Shown here: in pieces, positions 12,327 to 25,090 of the stretch
How positions within the stretch are numbered: position 1 is the stretch's first letter
Layout of the letters: each line of letters starts with the position of its first letter
Source: Ancistrus triradiatus
Taxonomy: Eukaryota; Chordata; Actinopteri; Siluriformes; Loricariidae
Direction: 5' to 3'
NCBI GenBank assembly: GCA_025084515.1
Contig: JAJAGP010000092.1
Span: 186,001-250,000, forward strand
DNA: 64,000 nucleotides
Translations under genes and position numbers: made by a program
The notes under the pieces: model-generated
Told to the model about the DNA's origin: nothing
Database searches by the model: none
The model's input: the letters and a program-made list of their open reading frames with translations, nothing else

Positions 12327-14102
12327 TAGCTATATAAAGGCTAAGAGCTGACCCAGCCAGAAGGCATCACTGAGACTCAAACCCAGGTCACCACGGTGGT
12401 GAGACTCCACTGGAAAATCAAGTACATTAAACTTGATTGTACTCAAGCACAAAGGTTAATTTTGTCCAAAAAAGTGCTAATTGCCATAGTAGTAAATACA
12501 TTTTTATTAAATGCTTGGGTATCCTCAACAACCAGCGTATTATAGGTAAATAAAGTAATAGAAACACACTTGGTAATTTACTTCTTCTCAAGAAAATAGA
12601 TGAGCAATGAGTAGTAAGTAGTATGGCATCTTTACATAAGAAAGGATGACAAAAAAGTATATGGGATACCTTCATAGTTAACAAGTGAACAGACTGTCAG
12701 ACACAATACATTAGTCAAGATCTGATCTAAAGTGATACCTTTCACTATCTTTCTAAGTGCAGTGAGGCTATGATAAAAACATATTTGACTTTTGTTTTTA
12801 AAAAATGATAATAAAATATTGACACAATTTACATTACAGTACATTGCCTTTCTAGTTCTAGCTTATACTATATATTAAACGCTTCACTGTGCTAATGGGT
12901 GAAATATTGATATGAAGAGACCTTACAGCCTCAATGTACTGAAATTTGAATCAGGAATTCTCCTGGTTGCCCATGAAAGGCTAGCCTCTTGCAGAGTGTA
13001 GTTATGATCTCTTAATTAAGCTTTAACCCATGTCGCTCTTGGATTCAGATGCTCCAGAGTAAATGTGACCAATTTTATTTTTCATGTTTTAACCCCTCTT
13101 TTTCTGGGGGACAGGGATGGGACAACTGTGTATCGCAGAACTGGGTAGGGATCTCTCTTGCAGCACCTGCAGAAGACCACTCTCCCCTCCCTCAGACACA
13201 GTCAGTTGTGTCTGCTCGTCACACCCAACCCAAGTCAAACCCAAATCCCTGCAGTGGTGGGCCAGTGTATTAGTGCTCATGTTCCATTATGGTAGGTTTA
13301 ATCAAACTCAATAACAACTGATTACAGGTAGCTCTCAATGAAGCGGGCTGCATGTAGTCTTTCCTCATTGTGTAGGGAAGGCTTTTCCAAAATGCAAGTT
13401 TCAATGTCAAAGATTCCGACGATATACCCCTTTCTAACTGTCTGTATCACTCACCAGCATGGAGAGATTAGACATAAAGGAGAGCTTATTCTGTTTTTGT
13501 TTTTCACTTTCATTTTATACAGTAGGACTGTATTCACGGTGTGACCTCACAATAAAGTCAACAATCATCCATCATTTCCTAACATGCACAGATTTAAACG
13601 AAACACTGATCTTCATAATACCATCCCTCCTCTCTGCTTCTGCTACGAATGCATTGTACATCGAAAAGCTCACATCCTCACACACACACACACGTTCTAA
13701 GTGAACTACATGTAATACATACCAGAGACAGAAGAATTCTACAAAGCAACTTCTCACTAACAGTAATTATTACTGTTAAGGAAAATACTGTGTTAGTAAA
13801 ATTACTATGAATTCACCTAATGTCAGTCAAGGAGCACGAACACAAGGGTATAAAATCCTTTCGAAGACTTGCTGGGGGTGAGTAAGAGACAGACGGCGAC
13901 ACCTTTATAAAAGATATCCGAAAAGCAATTGTACTGCTGCGTGTAGAAATTGGAAGTTTTAAAGAGAAACCTAGGATGATGAAAGAGACGACCTCTAAAA
14001 GCACTCGAGTCTTTCAAATACCAAGCCTTAGTATGTTTGTCATGCAATACTCAATATTTCTCTTTCTAATACGTAAAAGTCATTAGGATTACTGAAGCAC
14101 AC
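12327..14102. other. probable znf865 3' flank/3' UTR, otherwise unassigned
   Basis: Downstream of the znf865 stop. Minus-strand AATAAA-type signals occur (for example near 13074-13079), so part of this is likely 3' UTR. ORFs at 13.05-13.3 kb on both strands show no recognisable domain. A short (CA)n lies at 13680-13693. Confidence 0.4.
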
Positions 14103-16483
14103 TCAATGACTGTACTGGATTTGCAAGGTTGAGATACTGTCTTTACAGTCTCCCCTCTTCAAGATCGTTCCTGTTGTCAGTTTGAAACAAAGAGCTCTCC
14201 GCTGGCTCAGTTCTGTCAATTTTCCTCGACAAGTTCGTTTGTGTCTCGTGAGAAGTGCTGCGTTCCAGAAACGAGAGGGACAGCGTTTGCAAGAAAATGC
14301 TCTATTGGATAAATGCGAGCTCCTGTGAATGAGGGCCGACAGTAATTTGCGAGACTGTTTCCCACAAACTGCGCATCTCAATCGTCCTGAAGGATAACTG
14401 ACTCTGGGACAATGTCTAGCTGCAATGTGGACCATAAGTGCTGCGCGTCGTGAGAACGTCGTCAGAAAACAGAAAGGACAAGGGAATCGTTTGAGAGGGA
14501 CTTGGAAAGAGAGCAGTCTGTATAGTTCCAGTCCTCCTGAACTCAGTTCGCATACGACTCTACTCCCCCCTCCGTTTCTCCGAATCCTCAGGAGCATAGC
14601 CATCTTTTTCCGAAATTTGCGTTGCCTTCTGCGAAATACTCTTCGCATTTTCCTCTGGAGTCTCCTCGTCTCATTTCTCCTCCTTTCCCCACCTGAGAGG
14701 TCCATCAGTTCCCTCTCCACTCTTGCGGTCTGGCTCCAGCCGTAGCCTATCTTCTCTCTCTCGTCCCGTCTTTTTTTTTTTTTCTTACGTCGCCTCAGGT
14801 CATCTTCGGTGTGAAAGCTGTGGTGGTGGTGTGGGTGGACGTTAGCTTGATGCTGCTGCGGGTGGGAGTGGTGCTGAAGCTGCTCGGCTGGAGGCAGTGC
14901 AAGGGGGTGAACAGGTAAGTTTGGGTTAAGTATGTGTCTTTGGCTAGCTTGATACACAGGTTCGCCTTTCACTCCCGCGTGCTGGTGAGACGGCATGGAT
15001 GAGCTCGAGGGCACAGACTGGGAGTAAGGCGTGGCGTTGGACGAGGAAGGGAGAGGCGTGTTGGCATCAGGGACGTAGAAAAGAGGCGAGTACCCAGCTT
15101 GTGGTTGCGGCGGAGCGTGCTGGTGACTGTGAAGAACTCCACTGTGAGATTCCTCTTCTTCGTGGCCTCCGCCAGTGGGTGCAAGCTGCAGCAAAGCATT
15201 TGTGGCCGCTTCGCTTTCGGATACCGAGCCGCCAACGTGGCCGTCTTCACCAGGGACGTTAGCGCTCCCTTGAGGGGCTCCCTGACCAGAACGTGCTAAG
15301 CCATGCTGAGACAGCCTGTGTCTGGTAAGGCTGTTGGAATAAGCGAACGCTTTACCACATACTTCGCAAGAAAACAGCTTGTCACCACCTCCATCATGCA
15401 CCGTTTGATGATGGGCGGTAAGATGAAAGTGGTGACGGAAGGACTTCCAGCATATAGCGCAGGTGTACAGTCGAGGGGGAGGCTGGGAATTTGACCCTTG
15501 TGGTTTGACGTCTTGTGGGTAGGGGTAGAACGAAGAGCTACTTTGACCCCCTTGGGCCATGCTCCCCCCTGGAGTTGGATAATTGCCAAAGTTTTCTCCA
15601 CCAGGCGTCGTGGGGACTTCTTCTATTTCTCCTTTCTGGTGCAGCTTGCCGTGCCGTTTCAGGCTCTGGGCATATCCAAAGTCCTTTCCGCACAAAAGAC
15701 ATTTGTAGTTCTTCTCTCCCGAATGCACCGTATGATGCTTACTTAGGTGAAACGCCTCTCTGAAGTATTTGCCACACACTGTGCAATGATGAGGCTTCTC
15801 TCCAGTGTGGATGCGGTCGTGTCTTCGCAAGGTTTCTCTTCTAGCAAATCCTCGACCACAGATGCTACACAAATACGGTCTAATGTCTCCAATGCCGCCT
15901 CCTGTTCTCAGAGAGGACTGCCTCCTTTTAGGAGGCTCTGAACCTGCCAAACCAGGTTCCTTCTTTTTCCGGGGCTTCCGAGGACGCTTGGGCTTTCCCC
16001 CTTGTGCCTGTTGATTTGCTTGCTGGTGGAGGGCCAGGGAATCCTGGGTTTCACCACTCCTATAGGATTTCTCCATCCCAGATGTTGAAGATGGACCACC
16101 AGGTGAGCTGAGAGGGCCTAGACCAAGACCTCCAAGTAGTCCCCCAATGATATCGCGTCTGTCGTCTCCTCGACTACTGCTATTGTTAAGGTCACCAGTT
16201 ATGCAATTTGCTGCGGCAGCAGTGATCGCAGAAATAGCATTATTGACAGAGCTTGTAACATCATCTTCCGAATCATCCAATAGAGAGGAGAGGGGCAAAT
16301 GCGTTTGCTGATGGTGATGCTGTTGGTTTTGGCTTTGTGGGTGTGGGTGCAGAGTCGGGGCTAAAGGCGCTTTTCTTAGCGATGGCCCTGATATCCCACC
16401 ACCACACGAGGATGCTCCAGCATAAAGGTTGCCTTGAGAGCGTTGGTCTTTGAAGTTATTGTAACCATCATTCCGGTATGCCC
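14103..16483 (-). CDS. znf865: znf865 exon 2: fingers 5-12 and stop
   Basis: Acceptor ttgttatgcag at 16484; the exon supplies GG to complete the split Gly codon and continues AYRNDGYNN. Three tandem fingers with a canonical TGEKPH linker start near 15,870. Two isolated fingers follow near 15,465 and 15,380. After a long His/Pro/Ser linker come a Lys/Arg-rich segment (RRRKKKKKRR) and a basic helix-like patch, then three C-terminal fingers, the last closing with Cys (TRHKRTC). Stop TGA at 14103-14105. The basic patches could be nuclear localisation signals (inference). Confidence 0.82.
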
Positions 16484-18679
16484 CTGCATAACAAATTAAA
16501 CAGTATTAATGCTGAATAGACAAAGATCTCCCTACCACATTATAAACACCACAACTTTATTTGACTTACACACATACTATCCTGTAAGATAAATATGCGA
16601 CTCACCCACTGCACTAGTTACCATTCCATCACTGGAAGACCCTGTCTTACTGCTCTTGCCACCAACTACAGAGTTGCTACTATCACTCTTCTGTCTTGGT
16701 CCTCTGCCTGATTTGCCACAAGTGCCTGAGGCTGCATGGTTCAGCAAGGAGGTGCTCTCACGGAAACAGCGACCACAAGCCGGACAACGGAAAGGCTTTT
16801 CCTCATGTATCTTTTCATGTCGGGTGAGTGACTCGCGCCGATTAAACGCACGGCTACAAGTGGAGCAGGCAAACGGACGCGCGCCAGAGTGAATGACACC
16901 ATGCTGTAGCAGGTGTCCCTTTTTCTTGAACCCTTTGCCACAATCTGAGCAATGAAAAGTCTTGTCAGGACTTTGGCATAAGGATGACGACGAGCTATCT
17001 TGGGTGGAGTGAGGAATGCTTGGGTCCGCAGGGTGCAGCACAGGATTTATGACATTACTTCTTGTGCCGGCTGTGCCTGCAGTGGTCAGCTCGTGACTGC
17101 GTAAGTGTCTGCGCAAACTGGACAGGTGAGTAAAAGTTTTTCCACACTCTCCACAATGGTAAAGCGGTTCAGGTTCGGGCTGAGATGAACGAGGGGTCAT
17201 GGAGCTATGATTGTCAGCTTTGGAGCTATTTGACACCAGGACTGATGCTGATGTAGAAGTGGGAGCAGAAGAGGACGATGATGAGACAACTGAAGAGGAT
17301 GAGGAAATTAGATGAGAAGAAGGATCTCTACCAATACCTGACATACCAATGCGACCAGACACAGTGTCCTGGCTAAGAACCCCCGAAGTGCTGCTGCTCG
17401 GATTAGGATTTGCCGAGCTGTGACTGCCGCTACTGTTACCAGTGTTATCACTCTTCCGCTGAGGCAAGTAGCCAGCCATTGCTTTCTTTCTCCTACCTCC
17501 TCCACTTCCTCCTGTTGTGCCGTCTCCTTTTCCTTCGTCTTTGGAGAGGGAAAGGTGTAAAGGCAGGGGAAGTGCTAAACCAGCTTCCTGCTGCATCAGA
17601 GATGCCAGCTGGTTCGAGGAGAGGACCGGGATTCCTTGAAAGTCAAACCCACCTAATGAGGACGGCTGAGATGTGGAATGAAGCGGGTGATGTGGATGTG
17701 GATGTGGATGTGGATGGGGATGGGACAGAGAGTGAGGGGGAAGCTGCTGCTGTTGTGCTGCCTGCTGTTGTGGCTGCGGTAAGGTGGTGGAGTGGCTATG
17801 TGTGTGTGAAGAGTGGAGAGCTGGGGGTGGAGCAAGTCCAGAACTGGATTCGCTCCCACTTTGGCCCAGACCAAGACCAAGATGGTTGTGGCTTCCTTGC
17901 TGTACCAGAAACTGCTCTAAGCTAGAATTGGCAGGCACTCCGGACAGAAAGTACTGATTAGCTGCTAGCATGCAACTAAACTGCTGATGCAAGCTTCGTG
18001 CATCGGACTGAGCTCCTGTCAACTGGTGACCAAGGGCAGTTACAGTACTACTGCTGGAAGGGTTGTTGGAGCTAGAACTTGAAGGAGATGGGGACGACGA
18101 GGATGGTCCTGGGGATGCTTGTGGGACTGAGAGGCCAGGATGCAATGGGGGAGGTGGAGGTGGAACAGATGATACCAGTCCAATTCCTCCTGCACTTCCT
18201 CCACTCCCGCTACCGCCTGCAAAATGGTCAAACCGTCCAACTCCGGGATGCAACTGTTCCTGTGCGAGGGCAGCCTCGGTCGGATGAAATGATCGCAAAA
18301 ATTGAGGATAACCACTCACATGACCTCCACTGCTGCTGCCTCCAGACATTTTGCTTGACTTCCTTGAGCTCTGTGAGGACGAAGACAGTGATTGTTGCTG
18401 TAGGGGAGGTGGGGGTGCGCTCATTTTTGCAAAAATTGGCGCCGAGTCAGAAAAGGCACTGCTTCTGGATCCTTGCAGTGGGCCCAAGCCAAGTCCAGAC
18501 AAAATGGCCCCAGGGGTTTCTACCTGCTGCTGCTGTTGCTGTTGTAACTGATGCTGGTGAAGCTGCACTTGTTGCTGGTGCTGTAGTTGTCGCTCTAATC
18601 CAAGACTTTTGAACTGATGGGCTTGGTGTCCACTCAGCATCTCTATGATGTCCACATTGTATTTTCCAAACTGGAACAT
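14103..18679 (-). CDS. znf865: C2H2 zinc-finger protein, ZNF865-like (two exons)
   Basis: Joining 18679-16606 to 16483-14103 gives 1,485 codons (1,484 residues plus TGA). The ATG at 18679 opens the frame (MFQFGKYNVDIIEML). The product is a likely nuclear DNA-binding regulator with about twelve C2H2 fingers: four near residues 505-650, three near 895-973, two near 1031-1080 and three near 1360-1440. Long Gln, Ser, Pro and His tracts and basic patches separate them. Finger wording such as CGRGF.RRETL, FRE.FHLSKHH, FGY.QSL and RFW.AALL matches what I recall of human ZNF865, in the same order. ZNF865 maps to 19q13.42, as does SHISA7, whose likely orthologue lies 21 kb upstream here. The fish protein is longer than human (about 1,060) but has fewer fingers. 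Targets are unknown. The exact start could change if a 5' coding exon exists. Confidence 0.8.
16484..16605 (-). other. znf865: znf865 intron (122 bp)
   Basis: A short phase-1 GT-AG intron. The ORF would otherwise stop within eight codons past the donor (ESHIYLTG then stop), and the downstream frame has no ATG near its beginning, so splicing is needed to join the finger clusters. Confidence 0.8.
16606..18679 (-). CDS. znf865: znf865 exon 1: low-complexity N-terminus and fingers 1-4
   Basis: 2,074 nt; it ends after one base of a Gly codon (GTG G|GTGAGT, donor at 16605). A (CTG)n-type tract at about 18518-18600 encodes a Gln-rich stretch. An exact hexanucleotide tract near 17690-17725 encodes alternating His-Pro. 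Fingers 1-3 are canonical (YHCGECGKTF, FHCSDCGKGF, FACSTCSRAF). Finger 4 (FRCPACGRCF) ends in Cys instead of the last His (H-x5-C), a C2HC variant. Finger 1 stands apart from the tandem fingers 2-4. Confidence 0.82.
17686..17725. repeat. hexanucleotide coding microsatellite (His-Pro)n
   Basis: Repeats of GGATGT on the plus strand, encoding His-Pro pairs in znf865. Length change would keep the frame. Confidence 0.85.
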
Positions 18680-20780
18680 TTCCCAGTTACTGAAACATGG
18701 GTGTGCAGTGGCAACACCTTCTGCTCAAGGAGCAGCAACAACAATCACACTAAAACTGCCAGATGAGGTGTTACAATGACAATCACTGTGGTTTCTCTAA
18801 CCTGTTTCAACTCACCCTTGTGTATGGCCTGCTTTGTACTGATCTGCTGCTAGCTGACAATCGGCAACTGTTCCCACTTTATAGCCAGGAATGGATAGTG
18901 ATATTCCAAAGTTCTGCAACACACAATTCAAAGGCTGGATTTGATTCACGAGTCTTTAACAGTATTGTGGTTTCAGTGCTTGATGGATACTTGAGTCATT
19001 GTCTCTGGTTAAGAAGTTGTATTTCTTTGCTTTTCACCATGGGTATCCTTTGCCAGCAATGTCCCCTTGAATTGCACATTGGTCAGTCCCTCTTTAATGC
19101 ATTTGGGCTTGAATTGGTCTTATATAATGACAGTGAGGTGTGCAAATTATATATGGTGACATTTTATTTTCACATTGGGAGCGAGGCACTTTAAGTGCTT
19201 TTTGTTGCTCTCCTTGTGAAACAAAACCCAAAAAGATCGTTATGATCGTTATGACCATCCCAGATAGGAATACATTTCTCCAAGTGCCATGTGTTAGTTC
19301 ATTACGGTCAAAGACTGTTAATATTTAATCCATTCAAGGCCAAGTGATATACAACTCCTTTTCCATGTTTCAGCAAATATGCTTTTTATGTTTTCCATTG
19401 CTGAAGAAATTACTCTGAGAGGCATGTCGAGTTGCTCCACACCACTCCTCTTCTCACTGTGAGACACAAAAGAGAAATGTATGAGGTCAACTGCTTGCAC
19501 GCAAGGTGCTCTGTCAGTCGAACTAGGCCAATAAACACAGACACAGTGGTAACTCGGAACAAAAATATGTGAACATGAATTAAATAATTATTACTTGTAC
19601 AGTCTACAAAAATTGCCAATGCTCATCATTTAATGCACAGTATAATCAATCTATCATGTTACCATGTAATGTATTTGTAATATACTGAATGCAATATGTG
19701 TAAAAAACTATAACGATATACTCTGCTCACTGTTTCAACTCACAATACTAAGTTCACGATTCGCTTTTCATACGATTTTTTTAATTCTGAAGTGTTAACA
19801 ATGCAAAACAATGCGCATTTTCTTGAATATTTTTTAAACTAAAAACCTTGTAGTTCCCAGCAATTCAAATAAATTACTAGAAAAAGTGGTTTTAAATTGT
19901 AAATCAAATAGTTTTTCATATATTAAATAATCAAACCATAATAATATAATAAACAACCTTTTTATTTTATTAAGCAAAAGGGTGTCCTGATTCCTTATTG
20001 TGCCCATGGTATTTCGATATTAGTACATGTTTATGTTTCAACCCAAGCCCAAATATTTTTCAGCCAAAATGCCAATCTGGGCCAGACAGCGAACAAACTG
20101 CTTGAGCTCGGTGCACTCGGAAAGCACGAGCAAATGTCTTTCTGTGTATGTTTTGGTCATCATAGCACTCTCTGTTAAAGATGATATTTAAATGCCATAC
20201 ACGTGGTTTTGAACCAGCTGCTTCAAACAAGGGGTTTAAACAGCAGCGTAATTGTTATGTAAGAAAATAAAAACATAATTGAAAATTGTATTCATTTTCT
20301 ATATTCGTTCAGTACAGAGGTGTTCGATTTGAGCAGTGGATCAACAACAAAAATGTCAGACATGTGAAATCATTTCGCGATTTGACATTTCTGTTTATGT
20401 TAGGGATCAGTAATAACTTATTACGTCTCAGTTACACTTTTTGGAACAGAGTGTTCAAAATGTCAGTATTTTTTTCTTTTTTCTTTGCAGCACTATAAGT
20501 AAGCACTGTCATATTTTTCTTGTCTTTGTAATGGTAATTCATAAAGTTTCTGCTGAATATTATTTTCACTTTCCAACAACTGCTACTAGAAATTCTTTTT
20601 AACAAAACATCAAGAACATGTTTTTAAATCTATCTTATCATTACGACCAAAAATCCTACACATAACAACTAGTGATACAGTGATCCAGTGAGCCGGGTAT
20701 GAGTCCTGGTCAGGCAAGGCTACATTGCACTTTGGAGTTGTTTTTTCTTCACATTAGATGTCATAATGTCCACAGATGTT
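18680..20780. other. upstream of znf865 coding start; no gene recognised
   Basis: An acceptor-like tttcag lies 13 bp before the znf865 ATG, so the 5' UTR may be split and its first exon may lie further right. The rest is AT-rich with ORFs lacking known domains. Confidence 0.4.
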
Positions 20781-21965
20781 TACACAGGGTTTATCCGCTG
20801 CCCTGTAATAAGGCTTTCAGATTGTACTTTTGGACAGTGTACCTCTTGGTGAGAGATCATTGACTGCTAGACATGCCTCTATCACAAACATTTTGTCCAA
20901 CTGACAGACATCATTGAACTGAAAGAAACAGGATGGTTGTTTTGACGATTTGCTCGCTATCTAGACCATTCTGACCTAGCTGTTAGGAGGTGTTGGCAGC
21001 AGTGGTTCTGTGAGGGCATGCACACAGAGTGAACAGGCTCCAAACAACACAGACAGACCACCAGTAGAGAGGACCGTTTGATCCGCTGACGACCACAAGC
21101 AGCTCCCACAGTTTCATAGTCGACCATCCAGGTGGCACCTTCACTACACACAACTGTCTTTGTCCAGACCATTTCCAGATGCTTAGCAGAAGGACATTTG
21201 CTATAATGGTGCCCATTACATGTCCAGAAATTGACAGCCATACACCGTCACCTTCATTTGCGGTGGTATCAAGAATGAGACACCTGCACTGGAACTGTAC
21301 TGTTTTAGCGGTAAATCTGGATTCTGTTTGAAATCCGATGACAGTTGAGTTGGAGGCATGGTGTTGAGCAACACACTGCCCCAGCTGCTGGTGTGATGAT
21401 CTGGAGAATCGTCACATGCGACAGTCGATCACCTGGTTATACGAGGGACACTAACAACTCAGCAATATGTGCAGGACATCCTGCAGCCACATGTGTTTCC
21501 TCTCATTGCATTTTCAGTAAGATAATGCTCAGCCACACATAACACGGGTTTCCCAGAAATGTATCCGTCAGATTTCAACAATTCCTTGGCCTGCCCAGTA
21601 ACCAGATTAATCGCCAGACAAGCATTTATGGGACCAACTGGAATGCCAGCTTTCGCAGCCTATGGGTGTGCAGGATCTACAGGACCAGCTGCAACATCTG
21701 TGGGCAAATGTGCCACAGGATACCACACAGAACCTGTATGCCTCCATGCCCAACCGTATGTCATCTTGTATCCGGGCTAGAGGCGGCCTCACAGGGTACT
21801 AGAGCCTCCTTTCAATTGTACAGTTTTTCCCAATAAATTTATACTCAATATTTCTTAAACTTAATATTTTAATCACTAACATATATCATCATTATGTTCA
21901 AACATATAAGGTTTCATTCAATTTCAACAACTCCTTCTTGGTGAGTATTTTTGTCAAAGAGTGTA
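20781..21965 (+). pseudogene. Tc1-like element, family D, decayed
   Basis: On the plus strand, in broken frames, it reads the C-terminal Tc1/mariner core: a decayed 'F..DNAQPH' near 21520-21540, then 'IPWPAQ' followed by a D-x-x-P-x-x-x-LWDQL-like stretch near 21585-21640. Many stops are present. The 3' part (atctacaggaccagctgcaa through atcttgtatccgggctag) is shared with a fragment at 48.29-48.60 kb, as is the text 'caacaactccttcttg' before the right end. Confidence 0.65.
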
Positions 21966-21969
21966 TTAA

Positions 21970-23084
21970 CAGTGCTGCAAAAAAGTATTTAGTCAGCCAC
22001 CGATTGTGCAAGTTCTCCTACTTATAAAGATGAGAGAGGTCTGTAATTTTCATCATAGGTACATCAACTATGAGAGACAAAATGAAGAAAAAAAAATCCA
22101 GGAAATCAGGGCCACATGCAAGATCTCATCCCGTGGGGTCATAATTATGAGAATGTGAGCAAAAATCCCAGAACTAAACAAAGGGACCTGATGAATGACC
22201 TGCAGAGAGCTGGGACCAAAGTAACAAAGGCTACCATCAGTAATACACTACGCTGAGAGGGACTCCTGCAGTGCCAGGCGTGTCCCCCAGCTTAAGCAAG
22301 TACATGTCAAGACCCGTCTGAAGTTTGCCAGAGACCATATGGATGATCCAGAGGAGGATTGGGAGAACATCATGTGGTCAGATGAAACCAAAATAAAACT
22401 TTTTGCTAAAAACTCAACTCATTGTGTTTGGAGGAAGAAGAATGCGGAGTTGCATCCCAAGAACACCATACCTACTGTGAAGCAAGGGGGTGGAAACATC
22501 ATGCTTTGGGGCTGAACGGGGCCATGTATTGTGAGATTTTAAGCCAAAACCTCCTTCCATCAGTGGGAGCATTGAAGATGGAACGTGGCTGGGCCTTCCA
22601 GCATGACAGTGATCCCAAACACACTGCTTGAGAGTGGCTCCATAAAAAGCATTTCAAGGTCCTGGAGTAGCCTAGCCAGTCTCCAGACCTCAACCCCATA
22701 GAAAATTTTTGGAGGCAGTTGAAAGTCCGTGTTGCCCAGCGACAGCCCCAAAACATCACTGCTCTAGAGGAGATCTGCATGGAGGAATGGGCCAAAATAC
22801 CAGCTACAGTTTGTGCAAACCTGGTGAAGACTTACAGGAAACGTTTGAACCCTGTCATTGCCAACAAAGGTTGAACATTTGTTATTGACCAAATACTTAT
22901 TTTCCACCATAATTTACAATTAAATTCTTTTAAAATCCTGCAAAGTGATTTCCTGAGGTTTTTTTCCTCATTTTGTCTCTCATAATTGCAGTGTACCTAT
23001 GATGAAATTACAGAGCTCTCTCATCTTTCTAAGTAGGAGAGCTTCCACAATCAGTGGCTGACTAAATACTTTTCTGCCCCACTG
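21970..23084 (+). pseudogene. Tc1/mariner element, family A, decayed
   Basis: Full length between inverted ends (cagtgctgcaaaaaagtatt and the inverse ending gccccactg), with TA on both sides. The plus strand has pieces of transposase in several frames, including 'DDPEEDWENIMWSDETK' near 22345-22390 and 'GWAFQHDSDPKHTA' at 22590-22631, which hold two of the DDE Asp residues. The last catalytic stretch 'SPDLNPIENFW' follows near 22680. The start region is deleted, and a stop interrupts the 'HAWEWLHKK'-type segment. Confidence 0.82.
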
Positions 23085-23087
23085 TAT

Positions 23088-23715
23088 ATTACAGTTCCAC
23101 ATGAACCCACACATTTTAGAACATGACCATGAATCACCATGAATTAACTTCAGGCTGAAACATGAGGTTTACTTAGAAGTGGATGCTACAGGATTCAGGA
23201 CAAATTCAAAAGCCACTCAGCTATGGTCATTTGAACGTGGCTTTCTAACTTCGTAACTGGCTTAGCTTCTAATCTTGTCCATGTAGTGCTGTAACTACTG
23301 TTGGTCTGTACAGTGTTGATGATGAAGCAGTCACCTCACCACCTAAAATTAAAGTAGAAAGTTGAAATTTACATTAATGACCTTCTCCTACAACAGCAAT
23401 GGAAAGGCTGTAGTGTTTCACAATAATCATATCCAAACATGAATTGTACCATCAATAAATTAAACACTTTTGGGACTGCATCACTGTTTGCCAGCTATTT
23501 GCTGGGGACGGTGAACTTTTCGGTATGGCAGACAGTCATTGTGTGATGTCTCATTCATAACCCCTACATCAAATAGTTATAAACAATTTACATATACGTT
23601 TGACAACTCACTTTTACTTGTTCTCCTTAATAACAATAACAATTAGTTACAGCAAAAAATAAATCAATCAATTGGATACTGTTTTCAGCTGTTTTAAACT
23701 GTTATTTTATTATAA
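23088..23715. repeat. direct repeat, copy 1 (~620 bp)
   Basis: Nearly the same sequence occurs at 25091-25705 (ttccacatgaacccacacat, ggtttacttagaagtggatg, and through ttttaaactgttatttt). It holds no ORF. Copy 1 follows directly on the family-A Tc1 end. Confidence 0.8.
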
Positions 23716-24424
23716 ATGAAACAATCAAGAGTGATTCCTGTGGATGAAGAGCTTCGGCATGGGCTAATCCACCAAGGATGTGGGGGAGTGATGGCAAGGC
23801 TGGCAGGATTGGTTGAACAAGCAGTAATTAGATGAATTAATAATAAGTTACTTATTTTTCAGTGACAGTTATAATTACATTTTCCTTTGTTTGCGGGTTG
23901 TTGAATTAATATTTCGACCATCTCCAGTGCTTCGATCAACAACGTAACAACACTCTACTCAGAAGTCAGATATTCTGAGTTCCAACCTTTAGGCGAACGC
24001 ACCATACAACAATTGAAGCAGTGTGGAGTATCTGCAATGTGGAGTTTTTAGAATAGGCATAAAGTGGGTAGATGGACTCAGTTTGCAGGTACTGAAAGGG
24101 AAGAGAATCGGGATGAGAGATCAGCTAACTCAGCTCAGACCTAAGAGAACATAAGAGGTACCTCATCTGTTTTGTTTACCTTGGACAGCAAGCTCAGTTT
24201 AATCAGAGCTTTATTTATGCATGGGGGTGGATTCAGAAATCAGACTTCCTGGGTGAGTCAACAAGGTATTTGATTAGGTGACTGACTGGTTCGGGTTTTT
24301 TTCTGTTTTGTTTTTTGTGGTAATCACAGCTATGCTGATTATTTAAAGGCTAAGTAAGGTTTAGTAAACACACAGAACAAGCTGGTCGAATGTTAATCTG
24401 AGGGTACCTCTTGTCATGAGTAGG
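23716..24424. other. non-coding spacer, nothing recognised
   Basis: No ORF of note and no recognised repeat terminus. Confidence 0.45.
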
Positions 24425-24640
24425 TCTCATCTCGCAATTCTCAGTCTAGTTAAATTTTTTTCCATAGCGCTTTTTACAATGGAGCATTGTCTCAAAGCAA
24501 CTTTACAATTTTAGATTATCTTCTAATATCTATGGCCAATCCCAAACTGAGCAAGCCTAGGGTGACAGTGGCAAGGAAAAGCTCCCTAAATATTATGAGG
24601 AAGAAACCTTAGGAGGACCAAGACTCAAAAAGGGACCCAA
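24425..24640. repeat. dispersed fish repeat (tgagcaagcc...gacagtggcaagg), copy 1
   Basis: Contains 'ctgagcaagcctagggtgac' and 'gaagaaaccttaggaggacc'. Related copies lie at 26.88-27.04 and 63.34-63.52 kb. I know this as a common teleost interspersed repeat but cannot name its class. Confidence 0.6.
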
Positions 24641-24844
24641 ACTCCTTGAGTGGCATAGATGGGAATAGTGTCATAAACCATTAAATGGTGTATACATTTT
24701 TGGGGACACTTGTGTTACATGGGGGTACCCCTGTTCTGGTCATGTGGCAACTGCAGACCCATCCCCAACCCTGTGAAGCACTTTATAGAATCAGGAACCT
24801 GCACCTGGAATGGTTTGGGAGACCAGAGATTAAAAATGAGTACA

Positions 24845-24990
24845 CTTACGAGTATGTAATACTGTATCATTTTCCTCAGTAAATAAATGACCAAGTATAA
24901 TATTTTGGTCTCATTTGTTTTATTGACTCCTATATTATCTACTTTTAGAATTTGTGTGAAAATCTAAAGGGTTCGCAATCTAATGATCAA
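24845..24990 (-). mobile_element. Tc1 family B, terminal fragment
   Basis: 'ataaatgaccaagtataata' and 'aatctaaagggttcgcaatc' match the right-end non-coding region of family-B copies such as 8.69-8.87 kb. No coding part remains. Confidence 0.7.
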
Positions 24991-25090
24991 CCCTGCATTT
25001 TAGAATGATGTTACATAAATACCAACAGCAGCACCATTTCTCCATGAGCTTATCAATATTTTGGTACTGACCAGTCAATGAGTGTATTTA

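Noticed and set aside
14425..16014. Many plus-strand ORFs antisense to znf865
   Set aside because: Shadows of the coding strand; no start context or domain of their own.
17410..18612. 171- and 177-codon plus-strand ORFs over znf865 exon 1
   Set aside because: Antisense of Ser/Pro/Gln-rich coding repeats.
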